DNA from: Paenibacillus sp. JNUCC32
GTDB taxonomy: Bacteria > Bacillota > Bacilli > Paenibacillales > Paenibacillaceae
Length of the DNA stretch: 64,000 nucleotides
Assembly: GCF_014863545.1 (NCBI RefSeq)
Contig: NZ_CP062260.1
Coordinates: forward strand, 4,915,501 to 4,979,500
Direction: 5' to 3'
The notes below the pieces were generated by a model. That model saw nothing but the letters and a program-made list of their open reading frames with translations. It had not been told where the DNA came from and searched no databases. Shown piece after piece: positions 34,202 through 42,827 of this stretch. Each line of letters begins with the position of its first letter. Within the stretch, counting starts at the first letter, position 1. The translations under genes and the position numbers were made by a program.

Positions 34202-35110
34202 ATGAATCCCCAACAGCCCATTCCATACGTAGGCTCCAAAACCGAATGCAAAGAACAGCTCATCGCTTTCCCTCCCCAGCATCAAAACTGCCAGCCGGGC
34301 CTTGAAAGCCTGATGTCGCCGCGTCCGATCAGCGAAGATCCCGCCTACCGGGGCAGCGGTAAACTGGATGGCAAAATCGCCATTGTGACCGGGGGGGACA
34401 GCGGTATCGGCAAAGCGACCGCCATTGCCTTCGCCAAGGAAGGTGCCGATCTGGTCATCCCATACTTATATGAGACTTCGGATGCGGAAGTGACGAAGCA
34501 GCGGATTGAATCGCTCGGCAGACGATGCCTCTTAATGAAGATCGATCTGCGCTACAAAAAAAACTGCGAAGCCGTGGTTAATGAGACGATCGCCTGCTTC
34601 GGCAGAGTGGATGTTCTCGTGAACAACCATGCCGTCCAGTATGTGCAGCGCAGCATTCTGGACATTACGGAAGAACAGCTGCATCACACCTATCAGACGA
34701 ATATCTTTCCGTTCTTCTTCATGATCCAGGCTGCGCTGCCCCATATGAAAGCAGGGGCATCGATCATCAACACGGCCTCCATTACGGCCTATGACGGTTT
34801 AAAGGAGCTCATCGACTATTCCTCAACCAAAGGCGCCATCGTTTCCCTTACCCGATCCCTGGCCCTTTCGCTGGTCGATCAGGGCATCCGCGTCAACTCC
34901 GTCGCGCCAGGCTCGGTCTGGACGCCGCTCATCCCTTCCAGCTTCTCCGCCGATGAGGTTGCCGTATTCGGAACGAATTCGCCGATGAAGCGAGCCGCAC
35001 AGCCTTATGAGCTGGCACCCGCTTATGTTTACCTGGCATCGTCCATCACTTCTTCTTATGTCACGGGTCAGGCTATTCACGTCAACGGAGGGCAGATGGT
35101 AACCAGCTAG
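34202..35110 (+). CDS. SDR-family oxidoreductase (glucose/ribitol dehydrogenase-like, general stress type)
   Basis: A 302-residue short-chain dehydrogenase. After an N-terminal extension of about 55 residues typical of the YhdF/YhxC/GsiB-stress group (QPGLESLMSPRP), the NAD(P) motif is VTGGDSGIGKATAIAFAKEGAD. LVNNHAVQ, the catalytic Ser in NTASITAYDG, and YSSTKGA (Tyr and Lys) complete the active site. It probably reduces a carbonyl under stress. AAAGGAGGAATGAA precedes ATG at 34202. A small stem without T-run (35114-35130) separates it from the next gene. Confidence 0.9.
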   Translation: MNPQQPIPYVGSKTECKEQLIAFPPQHQNCQPGLESLMSPRPISEDPAYRGSGKLDGKIAIVTGGDSGIGKATAIAFAKEGADLVIPYLYETSDAEVTKQRIESLGRRCLLMKIDLRYKKNCEAVVNETIACFGRVDVLVNNHAVQYVQRSILDITEEQLHHTYQTNIFPFFFMIQAALPHMKAGASIINTASITAYDGLKELIDYSSTKGAIVSLTRSLALSLVDQGIRVNSVAPGSVWTPLIPSSFSADEVAVFGTNSPMKRAAQPYELAPAYVYLASSITSSYVTGQAIHVNGGQMVTS

Positions 35111-35166
35111 CATGGATGCCGCAGGCATCCGAGGATTCCACGAATAACGTGCAGAGGATGTGTACA

Positions 35167-35622
35167 ATGAACACCGGAATTCCCAAACGGTCCGCCCGGA
35201 TGGACATGGGGTTTTATGCATTAAACAAGCTGGCCAGCGCCGGTATCGTCGTGCTGCTGCTGAGTCTGCTGGATTGGGCGTGGCCGTCCGGCGCGGATCA
35301 GGCCTCGGAGTGGTTAGGCCTTTACATGCCGCAAGAACACTGGGTGTACGGTTACGCGCTGACGGCCTCTCTCGCGGCCGATGCCATACTCGCGTTCCTG
35401 CCTTCGCTGCATAAGGGGAAACAGGCTGCCGTGTATGGAGCGGTCGGTTTTCTGTTCTTCGCCTTGTTCACGGGCGGTCATCCGGAGCAGCTCTGGCTCC
35501 GTGCCGCTGCCGGAACCCTGACGCTGCTTCTGTTCTTGTGGGGAAAGCATGCATTCTCCAGCAATTCGCTGGCCACCCCGTTCTTTGCCCTGGCCGTTCC
35601 CCTGCTGTGCTGGGTAATCTGA
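35167..35622 (+). CDS. Hypothetical membrane protein, 151 residues
   Basis: After a short basic N-terminus (MNTGIPKRSARMDMG) the protein has four hydrophobic helices (about 22-40, 62-80, 92-107, 116-150). I do not recognise the family. GAGG lies about 9 bp upstream of ATG at 35167; an earlier in-frame ATG at 35116 lacks one. It follows the SDR gene by 57 bp and may be cotranscribed. Confidence 0.6.
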   Translation: MNTGIPKRSARMDMGFYALNKLASAGIVVLLLSLLDWAWPSGADQASEWLGLYMPQEHWVYGYALTASLAADAILAFLPSLHKGKQAAVYGAVGFLFFALFTGGHPEQLWLRAAAGTLTLLLFLWGKHAFSSNSLATPFFALAVPLLCWVI

Positions 35623-35649
35623 TTCAAGAGCTATAGCCTCTTCCCATGG

Positions 35650-35677
35650 AAAAAGGGCCCTCTGATGAGGGCCCTTG
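35650..35677. terminator. Bidirectional terminator between convergent genes
   Basis: A perfect 10-bp stem AAGGGCCCTC/GAGGGCCCTT with loop TGAT, between the rightward membrane protein gene and leftward nnr. Confidence 0.7.
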
Positions 35678-35687
35678 GCTCTTTGCT

Positions 35688-37433
35688 TCAAAGCGCTTCG
35701 ATGACATCCCCGGCGATGACCGAGGCGGGATGCCCCCGATGCCGCGCGGCCCGCTCGCCGGCACGGCCGTGCAGCCACACGCCAAGCGCGGCTGCAGACG
35801 GACCGGCATGCCCTTGCGCCAGCAGGCCGGCAATGATGCCGGTCAACACGTCTCCGGTGCCTCCGGTCGCCATGCCGGAGGCACCGGTCGTATTGATGTA
35901 GGTTTGTCCGTCCGGCGAAGCCACGACGGTATGCGCCCCCTTGAGCACGAGGGTAACCCCGTGGCCGGTCGCGAACCCTGCGGCGGCACCGATCCGGTCC
36001 CGCTGCAGCTCGGCAGTAGGAATGCCCAGCAGCCGGGACATCTCCCCGGGATGCGGGGTCAGCACCGTGGCCGCGGCACGCGGCTTCCAGGCGCTGAAAT
36101 CGCCAGCCGCAGACAGCATATTCAGCGCGTCGGCATCCACCACCAGCGGCCCTTCCCATTCTTCCCACAGTCGGCGGAGCCACCTGTCGTCTCCTTCGAA
36201 GCGGCCAAGCCCCGGACCTACGGCCAGCACATCGCGGGACTTGGCGAGGGACAGGACCTGCTCCGCGGAGGCCTCATTCCAGTAGCCGCCGCTCTCCTCT
36301 GTCGCAGGGGCGAGCATCACCTCGGGCGCGGCTCCGCTCAGCGGCAGCACCAGGCTGGCAGGGAGCGCCCAGGTCACCAGGCCGCAGCCCGCGCGGAGCG
36401 CCGCCCGGGAAGCGAGCAGGCCTGCGCCGCTCATCGTGCGGCTGCCTCCTACGGTCAGGACGTGGCCGTAGGTGCCCTTATGCCCGTCCGGCGCGCGGCG
36501 GCGCGACACGTCGGCGCCCAGCTCCGTCCGAAGGACATGCGGGGTAAGCAGACGCGTGCTGACGCCCTGCTCCCGGCACAGCGATGCCGGAATGCCGATG
36601 GAGCGGACCACCACCCGGCCCGCGGCCCCGGCGCCGGGGTACTGCACCAAGCCTCGCTTCAGGAAGGCGAGGCATACCGTCACCGCGGCCGAAATGCACG
36701 GCTCGTGCCGCGCGCCGGTATCGGCGTCCAGTCCGCTCGGAATATCGGCGGACACAATCGGCAGGCCGCTGTCGTTCGCGGCCTGGATCAGCGCGGCGTA
36801 AGCGCCGCGGGGCGTGCCCGTCGCGCCCGTCCCGAGCAGCGCGTCCACGATGCCGGTGTACGCGCCGTAGTCCACGGCGGCACGGCCGTGGACCAGAGCC
36901 GGGATGCCGAGCGCTGCCGCGGCATCCCGCTGCACTGCCGCCTCGTCGGCCAGCGCGGACGGCTCGGCGGCGTAGAGCAGCGTGACGCTTATGCCGGCGT
37001 CACGCAAATGCCGTGCGGCGACCACGCCGTCGCCGCCGTTATTGCCTTTGCCCACCAGAATGAGCCAGTGCTCCTGCGCCGCCAGCGCGGTGGGCAATCG
37101 CGCGTCTCCGTCGATGACAGGCGACGGGCGGCTCATCTCGATAACCCGCTCATTTCCGGTGAAAGGGCCCTCTGACGCTGCCGAATAATCCAATAAGGAA
37201 GTCGGCCGGTCGCACCTCTCATCCTCCGGCAAGTAGGCTTGATCGCTTCCGCATGTCCGAGCGGCCGCCGTGGACGGTAACTGGCTCGCGACATGACGCT
37301 CCAGGCATAATTTCAGGACTTCCTCGGCAATCGCTTTACCCGCATTTTCCATAAGCGCGATGGCCGGAATGCCGATGCGGCGAATCGCGTAGTTATCGAG
37401 TGCCCTCATCTGTTCGGACGTCACAACATACAT
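35688..37433 (-). CDS. nnr: Bifunctional NAD(P)H-hydrate epimerase / ADP-dependent dehydratase
   Basis: A 581-residue NAD(P)HX repair enzyme. The N-terminal YjeF_N epimerase domain has VGKGNNGGDGVVAARHL and ADIPSGLDADTG. The C-terminal YjeF_C dehydratase (ribokinase-like) domain has GTYGHVLTVGGSRTMSGAGLLASRAALRAGCGL, LTPHPGEMSRLLG and GMATGGTGDVLTGIIAGLLAQG. Between helix 2 (LMENAGKAIAEEVLKL) and the GNNGGDG strand lies an extra segment of about 65 residues (about 44-110) not usual in the family, with two cysteines and low-complexity character. GGGGAGAG precedes ATG at 37433. It is monocistronic. Confidence 0.95.
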   Translation of the reverse strand: MYVVTSEQMRALDNYAIRRIGIPAIALMENAGKAIAEEVLKLCLERHVASQLPSTAAARTCGSDQAYLPEDERCDRPTSLLDYSAASEGPFTGNERVIEMSRPSPVIDGDARLPTALAAQEHWLILVGKGNNGGDGVVAARHLRDAGISVTLLYAAEPSALADEAAVQRDAAAALGIPALVHGRAAVDYGAYTGIVDALLGTGATGTPRGAYAALIQAANDSGLPIVSADIPSGLDADTGARHEPCISAAVTVCLAFLKRGLVQYPGAGAAGRVVVRSIGIPASLCREQGVSTRLLTPHVLRTELGADVSRRRAPDGHKGTYGHVLTVGGSRTMSGAGLLASRAALRAGCGLVTWALPASLVLPLSGAAPEVMLAPATEESGGYWNEASAEQVLSLAKSRDVLAVGPGLGRFEGDDRWLRRLWEEWEGPLVVDADALNMLSAAGDFSAWKPRAAATVLTPHPGEMSRLLGIPTAELQRDRIGAAAGFATGHGVTLVLKGAHTVVASPDGQTYINTTGASGMATGGTGDVLTGIIAGLLAQGHAGPSAAALGVWLHGRAGERAARHRGHPASVIAGDVIEAL

Positions 37434-37502
37434 CCAAGCTCTCCCCTTTGCTTCGATATATCCTACCCAAACGCTCTGACGACTTCGCTTGATGCCTGTC
37501 GA

Positions 37503-38135
37503 TTAATAAGCAACGGTAAAACGGGACTGAATGAACTGCGGATCGTCCAGCTCATCAATCACGGCTACCGCAAAATCTTCAACCGAGATCCGGCTGCTTC
37601 CGCTCTCATCCGTCACCAGGCGGTCCATGCCGATCCGGAATTGTCCGGTACGTTTCCCCGGCTCGATGATGGCCGCCGGACTGATATACGTCCATTCCAG
37701 ATCGCTTTCCTTATAAAGGTCGTAAGCATCCGCATGCGCACGGGCAAGCGGTCTGATCTCTTCCGGAAATTCCGGGGTTTCCATAAGCGGTACCCCGCTG
37801 TCGGCGATCAGGCTGCCTGCGCCGCCAACGATCAACAGGCGGGTTACGCCGCCGCGTCTCGTTCCCTCCACAATGGTCCGCGCGGCTGCTACAAGCTCCT
37901 CTTCTTGGCCGAACTTCGGACCGAAAGCGCTGATCACGGCATCGTGTCCCTGAACAGCCTCTTCCAATGACGAAGGATCCATCACATCCGCTTTGACTTT
38001 CTGTAATCGCTCATGCTCCGCTTCAAGGCGATCCGGATTACGCAGCACCGCCGTTACCTCGTGTCCCCGGCGCAGCGCTTCTTCCGTAATGCGTTTCCCG
38101 ATCGTCCCGCTTGCTCCAATCAATGCTACCTTCAT
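37503..38135 (-). CDS. NAD(P)H-binding SDR-like oxidoreductase (YwnB-like)
   Basis: A 210-residue atypical SDR. The dinucleotide motif is VALIGASGTIGKRITEEALRRGHEVTAVLRNPDRL, with VKADVMDPSSLEEAVQGHDAVISAFGP next. The family includes flavin reductases and NmrA-like redox sensors; it lacks the classical YxxxK pair, so activity is uncertain. The second ATG (38133-38135) is 8 bp from GAAGGAG and is preferred over the first at 38141, which is too close. Confidence 0.85.
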   Translation of the reverse strand: MKVALIGASGTIGKRITEEALRRGHEVTAVLRNPDRLEAEHERLQKVKADVMDPSSLEEAVQGHDAVISAFGPKFGQEEELVAAARTIVEGTRRGGVTRLLIVGGAGSLIADSGVPLMETPEFPEEIRPLARAHADAYDLYKESDLEWTYISPAAIIEPGKRTGQFRIGMDRLVTDESGSSRISVEDFAVAVIDELDDPQFIQSRFTVAY

Positions 38136-38500
38136 GTTCATCGCTCCTTCGTTTAAAAATTATACTACATCACCCAGGATGGGGAATGGTTCTCTTATAT
38201 CTTAAGTAGTAGTATGAACACCCGGTGCCGCGTATAGCCGCACTTGGTCGATCGCACCTCCTATTTACTTATCCCCTTGCAGACCTCTTCAAACTCCACT
38301 TATTCATTTTTCCTCAAAACATTAGATCTTTAGACCTATGAATTGCGATATTGTTTTCACCGATAGAATACATAAGTGCACATTTATGAAAATATATATT
38401 TGGCGTAATGACTTCTAACGCAATACTAATGGTATACGCTTGTCGAAGATTGTCCTAATGCTTATGTTTAAATCGTAATGAAAAGGAGAACATCCATCCT
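38136..38500. other. Divergent intergenic region
   Basis: An AT-rich stretch that must contain the promoters of the leftward oxidoreductase and rightward secreted protein. A weak pair TTGGCG and TACTAA with 18-bp spacing lies near 38400-38430. Nothing else is recognised. Confidence 0.35.
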
Positions 38501-39394
38501 ATGAAAAAACAATACGTCCGCTTGCTGGCTCTCTGTCTCGCCGGCGGCCTGCTGCTGCTAAGCAGTCTGTCCCTTCATCCTGATGCCGCGGAAGCGAAAC
38601 CCAGCCAGAAGGCAACCTGGTTCTGGGATACCCCGCAAATCAAAGACTCCGCCGATGACATTCTGAGCTTTGCCGGCAGCCAGGGAGTGAACGTGCTCTA
38701 CCTGCAGATGAACCGCGATGTCCGTCCCGAGTATTACCGCAGCTTTATCCGCCAAGCAGGAGTGCAAGGGATCGAGGTCCACGTCCTCGGCGGGGCGCCG
38801 AACTGGGCGCTGGAATCGGAACGTCACCGGCTGGAGACGTTTATTCAATGGACCGCCGAATATCAAGCGTCCGCTGCCCCGAATGAGCGCTTCACCGGCA
38901 TCCATGTCGATATCGAGCCGCATGTGCTGGCCGAATGGAAAACGAACCAGTCCTCGGTCGTTAAGCAGTGGCAAGCGAGCGTCCGTTATCTGGTCGATGA
39001 AGCGCACAAGCTGAATCTGCCGATCGGCTCCGACATGACCTTCTGGCTGCATACCTACCGGCTGCCGGATCAGTCGATGTCGATCAGCCGCTGGATGATC
39101 AAGCAGTTCGACCAGATCGTCATTATGGCCTATCGCGATCAAGCGGATAACATATACAACCTCGCCGCGACCGAGCTAAAGGAAGCCGACGAACTCGGCA
39201 AGGAGGCCCTGATTGCCGTGGAGACCAAGTCCAGCAATGAGGGAGCTTACATTACCTTTTTCGAGGAAGGCACGGCCTATATGGAGGAACAGCTGAGCAA
39301 GGTATGCACCAAGGCGGAAAAGCACCCTTCCTTCTCCGGGTTCGCCATTCACGACTACAGGTACTGGAAGGAACTTCATGACTCCGATCGATAA
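38501..39394 (+). CDS. Secreted TIM-barrel-like protein of unknown function
   Basis: A 297-residue protein with a signal peptide (MKKQYVRLLALCLAGGLLLL; cleavage likely after DAAEA, about residue 32). The mature part has a glycosidase-like beta/alpha pattern: WFWDTPQIKDSADDILSFAGSQGVNVLYLQM, then FTGIHVDIEPHVLAEW, then IGSDMTFWLHT, QIVIMAYRDQ, ALIAVETK and FSGFAIHDYRYW. The DIEP at about residue 137 resembles the catalytic DxE of GH18-type enzymes. It may be a wall- or polysaccharide-active hydrolase; the substrate is unknown. AAAGGAG lies upstream of the start. Confidence 0.75.
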   Translation: MKKQYVRLLALCLAGGLLLLSSLSLHPDAAEAKPSQKATWFWDTPQIKDSADDILSFAGSQGVNVLYLQMNRDVRPEYYRSFIRQAGVQGIEVHVLGGAPNWALESERHRLETFIQWTAEYQASAAPNERFTGIHVDIEPHVLAEWKTNQSSVVKQWQASVRYLVDEAHKLNLPIGSDMTFWLHTYRLPDQSMSISRWMIKQFDQIVIMAYRDQADNIYNLAATELKEADELGKEALIAVETKSSNEGAYITFFEEGTAYMEEQLSKVCTKAEKHPSFSGFAIHDYRYWKELHDSDR

Positions 39395-39420
39395 CGTTGC
39401 GATCCTTACATTCTGGCATT

Positions 39421-39468
39421 AAAAAAGATGGCGTTTCAAGAGGGTGTGTCCTCTGGCGCCATCTTTTA
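39421..39468 (+). terminator. Intrinsic terminator
   Basis: AAAGATGGCG pairs with GCGCCATCTTT, with an inner AGAGG/CCTCT stem, followed by T-rich sequence after the secreted protein gene. Confidence 0.75.
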
Positions 39469-39520
39469 TGTTTAGATGAAGGAACTTATCCTCTCCTTCG
39501 GGTAAAAGGCCTGATCGCCT

Positions 39521-39604
39521 TCAAACCGTCAACATGAGAAGCAGTACATAACCGACCGTCATTTTCGCGCGTTGAAGCGGCGCTTTTTTTACCTGCACTT
39601 CCAT
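39521..39604 (-). CDS. Possible 27-residue small membrane peptide
   Basis: ATG at 39602-39604 is preceded by GGAGGGGCCGGGGTG and opens a 27-codon frame, MEVQVKKAPLQRAKMTVGYV followed by LLLMLTV. A basic amphipathic N-terminus and a hydrophobic C-terminal helix resemble small membrane peptides. Family unknown. The rest of the 39395-39773 gap shows only the terminator at 39421. Confidence 0.35.
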   Translation of the reverse strand: MEVQVKKAPLQRAKMTVGYVLLLMLTV

Positions 39605-39773
39605 CACCCCGGCCCCTCCCTCTCTTCGATGTCTTATTCATATACTATATGCGGCTCGGCCCCTTTTGTTACCTTGAGGAAACATTGTTTACCAAGAGAA
39701 AAACCGATCCGTCATGAATAGTAGCATACGATCAAGCTTCCTGCACTGGAAGCGAACCCGGGCAGCATGCGGC

Positions 39774-40526
39774 TCATTTACGATCAGCATAGCGCTCTAT
39801 GACGTCCTGCAAATATTGTTCTGCTTCCATTACAAGCTGACGCTCTCCAGCGTTCCATTGATCCCGATTGTTATCGACCGCTAAAAAGGCAGCATGAATC
39901 CGTTCGTCGCCATGGGTCACACGTTGAACCATCTGTTGCCATTCTTGGGCTAAGGCCCTGGCTAAACGGGACTCGATGGGGACGTTTGAGGCCTTATAAG
40001 CTGCAGCTTGCAGCGATATTTTTCTGAACGTATTGTAAAAATCCAATACCGCCTGCTCAGAGTCAAATACTTTTTGAAACAGCCGCGCGTCTTCCTCCGA
40101 AAATTCGTATTCTTTCCAAGCCGACATATCGACCTCATTCAACGAACGCATAAGATGGGCTAACAGCTCCCAGGGTACGTTGTACCCTTCTTTCATCATT
40201 TCCTTTGCCACATGCAATCCGTCAAGCTTGGCTTGGATGCTCTCTTTCTGTGAATAAAGGATCGATGCCTGGTAATCTAGAATGTTCTCGATATCCTGCT
40301 CCTCGGTGCCCACAATCAATTGTTCTTTGATCTTTTTTAAAGAGAAACCGATGGCTCTATAGAACATAATCTGCTCAAGTACATACAGCTGTTTATCATA
40401 ATATACTCTATGCCCCAGCTCATCTCGCTCCGCTTTAAGAATCCCTTCATTATCGTAGTACTGAATGGTTCGCGGTGTTATTCCCGACAATCGGCTGATT
40501 TCTTTTACGGAATATTTTTTCCCCAT
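39774..40526 (-). CDS. MerR family transcriptional regulator (TipA-like)
   Basis: A 250-residue regulator. The N-terminal MerR DNA-binding domain is YSVKEISRLSGITPRTIQYYDNEGILKAERDELGHRVY, followed by a dimerisation helix (YRAIGFSLKKIKEQL). The C-terminal part, after about residue 115, is helical and resembles the TipAS/TipA-type ligand-binding domain. It lies 22 bp downstream of an alpha/beta hydrolase gene in the same operon. The operon promoter has the 19-bp spacer that MerR proteins act on, so autoregulation with the hydrolase is likely. Confidence 0.9.
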   Translation of the reverse strand: MGKKYSVKEISRLSGITPRTIQYYDNEGILKAERDELGHRVYYDKQLYVLEQIMFYRAIGFSLKKIKEQLIVGTEEQDIENILDYQASILYSQKESIQAKLDGLHVAKEMMKEGYNVPWELLAHLMRSLNEVDMSAWKEYEFSEEDARLFQKVFDSEQAVLDFYNTFRKISLQAAAYKASNVPIESRLARALAQEWQQMVQRVTHGDERIHAAFLAVDNNRDQWNAGERQLVMEAEQYLQDVIERYADRK

Positions 40527-40547
40527 GAACCCATCCCTTCCTGTCCC

Positions 40548-41531
40548 TTACTCGATTTTCGCTAAAAAGGCTTCTATCGTTTCCAGTAACTCTTCAGGGT
40601 ATTCCCCGTTAATCGCATGCGAGGCCTCTTCAAATAAAACCATCTCGCTATTAGGGTCTTTCAAGGCATCCATCCCCGTTTGATACGACTTTTCAGCATG
40701 GTTCATCGTCGATTGTCCAGCTAAAATACCGAGCACCGGTATCGTCAGCTCAGCTAATTGTTCCGGCTGGATGGCTTCGGGCATGGGCAGCTTGCTCTTG
40801 AATGTCCGCATACCGGTTTCGATTAGTTTGGCGGTCGGATCGCTGTCATCGACTTCAGCCCCGCCGGATATATAGCTGAGCATTTTCTCCCGGATCGGCT
40901 TGGGCACCATGGGCACCGTCGCCGGAATGGAGGCCAGTATCATTTTCAATGGAATGGGGCCGAACACATAGACGGGGTCCAGCAATATGAGCGAGTGAAT
41001 CTTCTCCGGATGCTTGAGCGCCAGATTCGCCGCACTCCACCCGCCGAACGACAGCCCTAATAGGTGGATCTCTGATTCCGGCAGCTGATCCAATACTTGC
41101 CCTAACCATGCTGCTTGGTCCGCAGCGGTTTCAATCCGTCTGGTTTCTGTGCTTAAACCCGGTTCTCCTATCAAATCAACGGTGTATACAGGCCGGTGTT
41201 CTAAAAAGCCGCTAAGATTGGCCTCCCACATGGGTGTAGCAGATCCCTTTCCCGGAAGCAGCAACAAAGGCGTTTTGTGCGGCGTATCGCTCCCCTGGAA
41301 CTTGTAGAGCTGAACCACGCCAAAATCGGTATGAACCTTGATCGACTCAACCGGTTCTGGCAAGTGACTCATCGCCTCCTCATAAGCCGCCGCATATTCC
41401 TTCTGCCCATCCTCTGTAACAAAACCGCTTAACGACCCGTCATCTCTGAATAGAAAGCCTGCTACCGTCAGTATAGCTAGTATCGCAATGAGAATGCTAC
41501 CCAAGATAATCCATCCTTTTCTTCGTTTCAC
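40548..41531 (-). CDS. Membrane-anchored alpha/beta hydrolase
   Basis: A 327-residue protein with an N-terminal transmembrane anchor (about residues 6-28) and an alpha/beta-hydrolase domain. The oxyanion region is LLLLPGKGSATPMW, the nucleophile is Ser in GLSFGGWSA, and the catalytic His is in FEEASHAING, with an Asp in between. Orientation suggests an extracytoplasmic enzyme that could hydrolyse an ester or lactone drug. GTG at 41531 follows AGGAGGGG. First gene of the operon with merR. Confidence 0.88.
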   Translation of the reverse strand: MKRRKGWIILGSILIAILAILTVAGFLFRDDGSLSGFVTEDGQKEYAAAYEEAMSHLPEPVESIKVHTDFGVVQLYKFQGSDTPHKTPLLLLPGKGSATPMWEANLSGFLEHRPVYTVDLIGEPGLSTETRRIETAADQAAWLGQVLDQLPESEIHLLGLSFGGWSAANLALKHPEKIHSLILLDPVYVFGPIPLKMILASIPATVPMVPKPIREKMLSYISGGAEVDDSDPTAKLIETGMRTFKSKLPMPEAIQPEQLAELTIPVLGILAGQSTMNHAEKSYQTGMDALKDPNSEMVLFEEASHAINGEYPEELLETIEAFLAKIE

Positions 41532-41551
41532 TTCAATCCCCTCCTAAGGCG

Positions 41552-41582
41552 ACTATAAGCTATGACGTAACGTTATACGCAA
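41552..41582 (-). promoter_or_regulatory. MerR-type promoter with 19-bp spacer
   Basis: On the minus strand, TTGCGT (41577-41582) and TATAGT (41552-41557) are separated by 19 bp. The spacer contains the palindrome TAACGTTA. This overlong spacer with internal dyad is typical of promoters activated by MerR-family proteins. Confidence 0.65.
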
Positions 41583-41679
41583 CCCCCATGCGCTCTATAG
41601 CTGCCTGTTACCGAATCGGCTTGAAATCCCTTCCTTCTTGTGCAATAGTGAAAGGTAGAATATTGAAGGAGGGATCCGC

Positions 41680-42591
41680 TTGTCCCTTACGGAATGGATG
41701 GTTGATATCTTTGGCTCGCTGGACGGGCTCGTGGCCGCGCTTCTTGCCACTGCGGTATTTGCGGGCCTGTACATATACAGTGCGTCCCGGCTGCTCGGTG
41801 CACGCAAGGATTCGCTCGCTCGCATTCGTCAGACCTTGACGGTCTACGCCAGGCTGGCAGGGCTTCTCGGCACGCTGATCCATCGACCGACCCGGACGGC
41901 CGTCCCCGAGGATCTGCTGATCCGGCTTCTGCAGGAATGCAAATCCGCTGACCTGTTGACGCGTGAGCTCCACGAACAAATGGATATTTTTCTAAGCGAT
42001 CGCGATGAATCCCGATTGACGACGCTTCACAAGCTGCTGGACCGCGAGATCAACAGACTCATGAAGGAGCGCGACGAGCTGGTTGGACGGCTGGAGAAGC
42101 CCGGCTGGGGGATGGGCTTGTGGCTGCTCCTAAAACCTGCCGTACCTGCCCTTTCACTGGGTGCCGCGCTCCTATGGACGGCGGTCCTTGCGGAGGAACT
42201 CAGGCAAACCTCGGCCTGGGCAAGCCCCGAGGTTTGGTGTTTATGGCTCTCCAATATCATTGCCACGATCTCTTTCTACCGTTTATTGATGGATTCGAGA
42301 AGAAAAACGCATGGCATGATTTATACCGTGCTGCATCTGCTGATTGTGGCTTCGGCCTTATTTAATCTGATCGGCGGCGAAGCCTCGCCTTACGTTCTGG
42401 CTACCCAATGCTTGCTCTATCTGGCGGGTTTCCGGGTAACGGCCACCCGTAAGCGGCGTGAGCGGCCCTATGCCGGCCATCCGGAGCTGATGGAGCAGTT
42501 CCTTCATCCTGCCGGGGATCACGATCCTCTAAGCGAAACAACAGGCGCAGGCGAGCCGGAGATCGGCAGCAGCCCGCTCCGGTCGCGATAA
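41680..42591 (+). CDS. Hypothetical membrane protein, 303 residues
   Basis: The product has one N-terminal helix (about 14-34), a helical cytoplasmic region of about 100 residues rich in Leu, Arg and Glu (LLDREINRLMKERDELVGRLE, possibly coiled coil), then four more hydrophobic helices (about 150-255) and a polar tail. I do not recognise the family. TTG at 41680 follows GGAGGGATCCGC. A terminator follows at 42619. Confidence 0.6.
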   Translation: MSLTEWMVDIFGSLDGLVAALLATAVFAGLYIYSASRLLGARKDSLARIRQTLTVYARLAGLLGTLIHRPTRTAVPEDLLIRLLQECKSADLLTRELHEQMDIFLSDRDESRLTTLHKLLDREINRLMKERDELVGRLEKPGWGMGLWLLLKPAVPALSLGAALLWTAVLAEELRQTSAWASPEVWCLWLSNIIATISFYRLLMDSRRKTHGMIYTVLHLLIVASALFNLIGGEASPYVLATQCLLYLAGFRVTATRKRRERPYAGHPELMEQFLHPAGDHDPLSETTGAGEPEIGSSPLRSR

Positions 42592-42618
42592 GATGCCTGA
42601 TACATGAATACGATTAAC

Positions 42619-42654
42619 AAACAGCCCGACCGATTCAACGGCCGGGCTGTTTGT
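42619..42654 (+). terminator. Intrinsic terminator
   Basis: AAACAGCCCG pairs with CGGGCTGTTT, with an inner CCG/CGG, followed by a T-rich tail. Confidence 0.8.
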
Positions 42655-42681
42655 ATTATTCATATACTCTATCTCTAATAG

Positions 42682-42801
42682 AAAAGAACTCCCGCATGAT
42701 TCCCAAAGCGCGTTCCCCTGGTCTACTTGGTCAACACCCGTGGTGTCTTACCCATGTCGACTGGACAGGCTGCACTTCAGTTATCTGGCGGAAGTTCTTT
42801 T
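42682..42801 (-). repeat. 120-bp element bounded by 14-bp inverted repeats, downstream of yezD
   Basis: AAAAGAACTCCCGC (42682-42695) and GCGGAAGTTCTTTT (42788-42801) are inverted repeats with 13 of 14 matches. The interior holds a perfect ACACC/GGTGT hairpin. On the minus strand the element starts 27 bp after the yezD stop and ends with a T-rich arm, so it could be a structured 3' RNA with terminator, or a MITE-like repeat. Confidence 0.5.
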
Positions 42802-42827
42802 TACGGTACCTGGTAGCTTTTGCTTAG

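Noticed and set aside
35652..37175. A 14-bp sequence (AAAGGGCCCTCTGA) shared by the terminator at 35652 and the insert in nnr at 37162.
   Set aside because: In 64 kb several 14-bp matches are expected by chance, and the flanks differ, so this is not evidence of a mobile repeat.
35646..37175. 509-codon open frame antisense to nnr.
   Set aside because: Product is Arg/Ala/Gly-rich, typical of the complement of a GC-rich gene. Nnr on the other strand is unmistakable.
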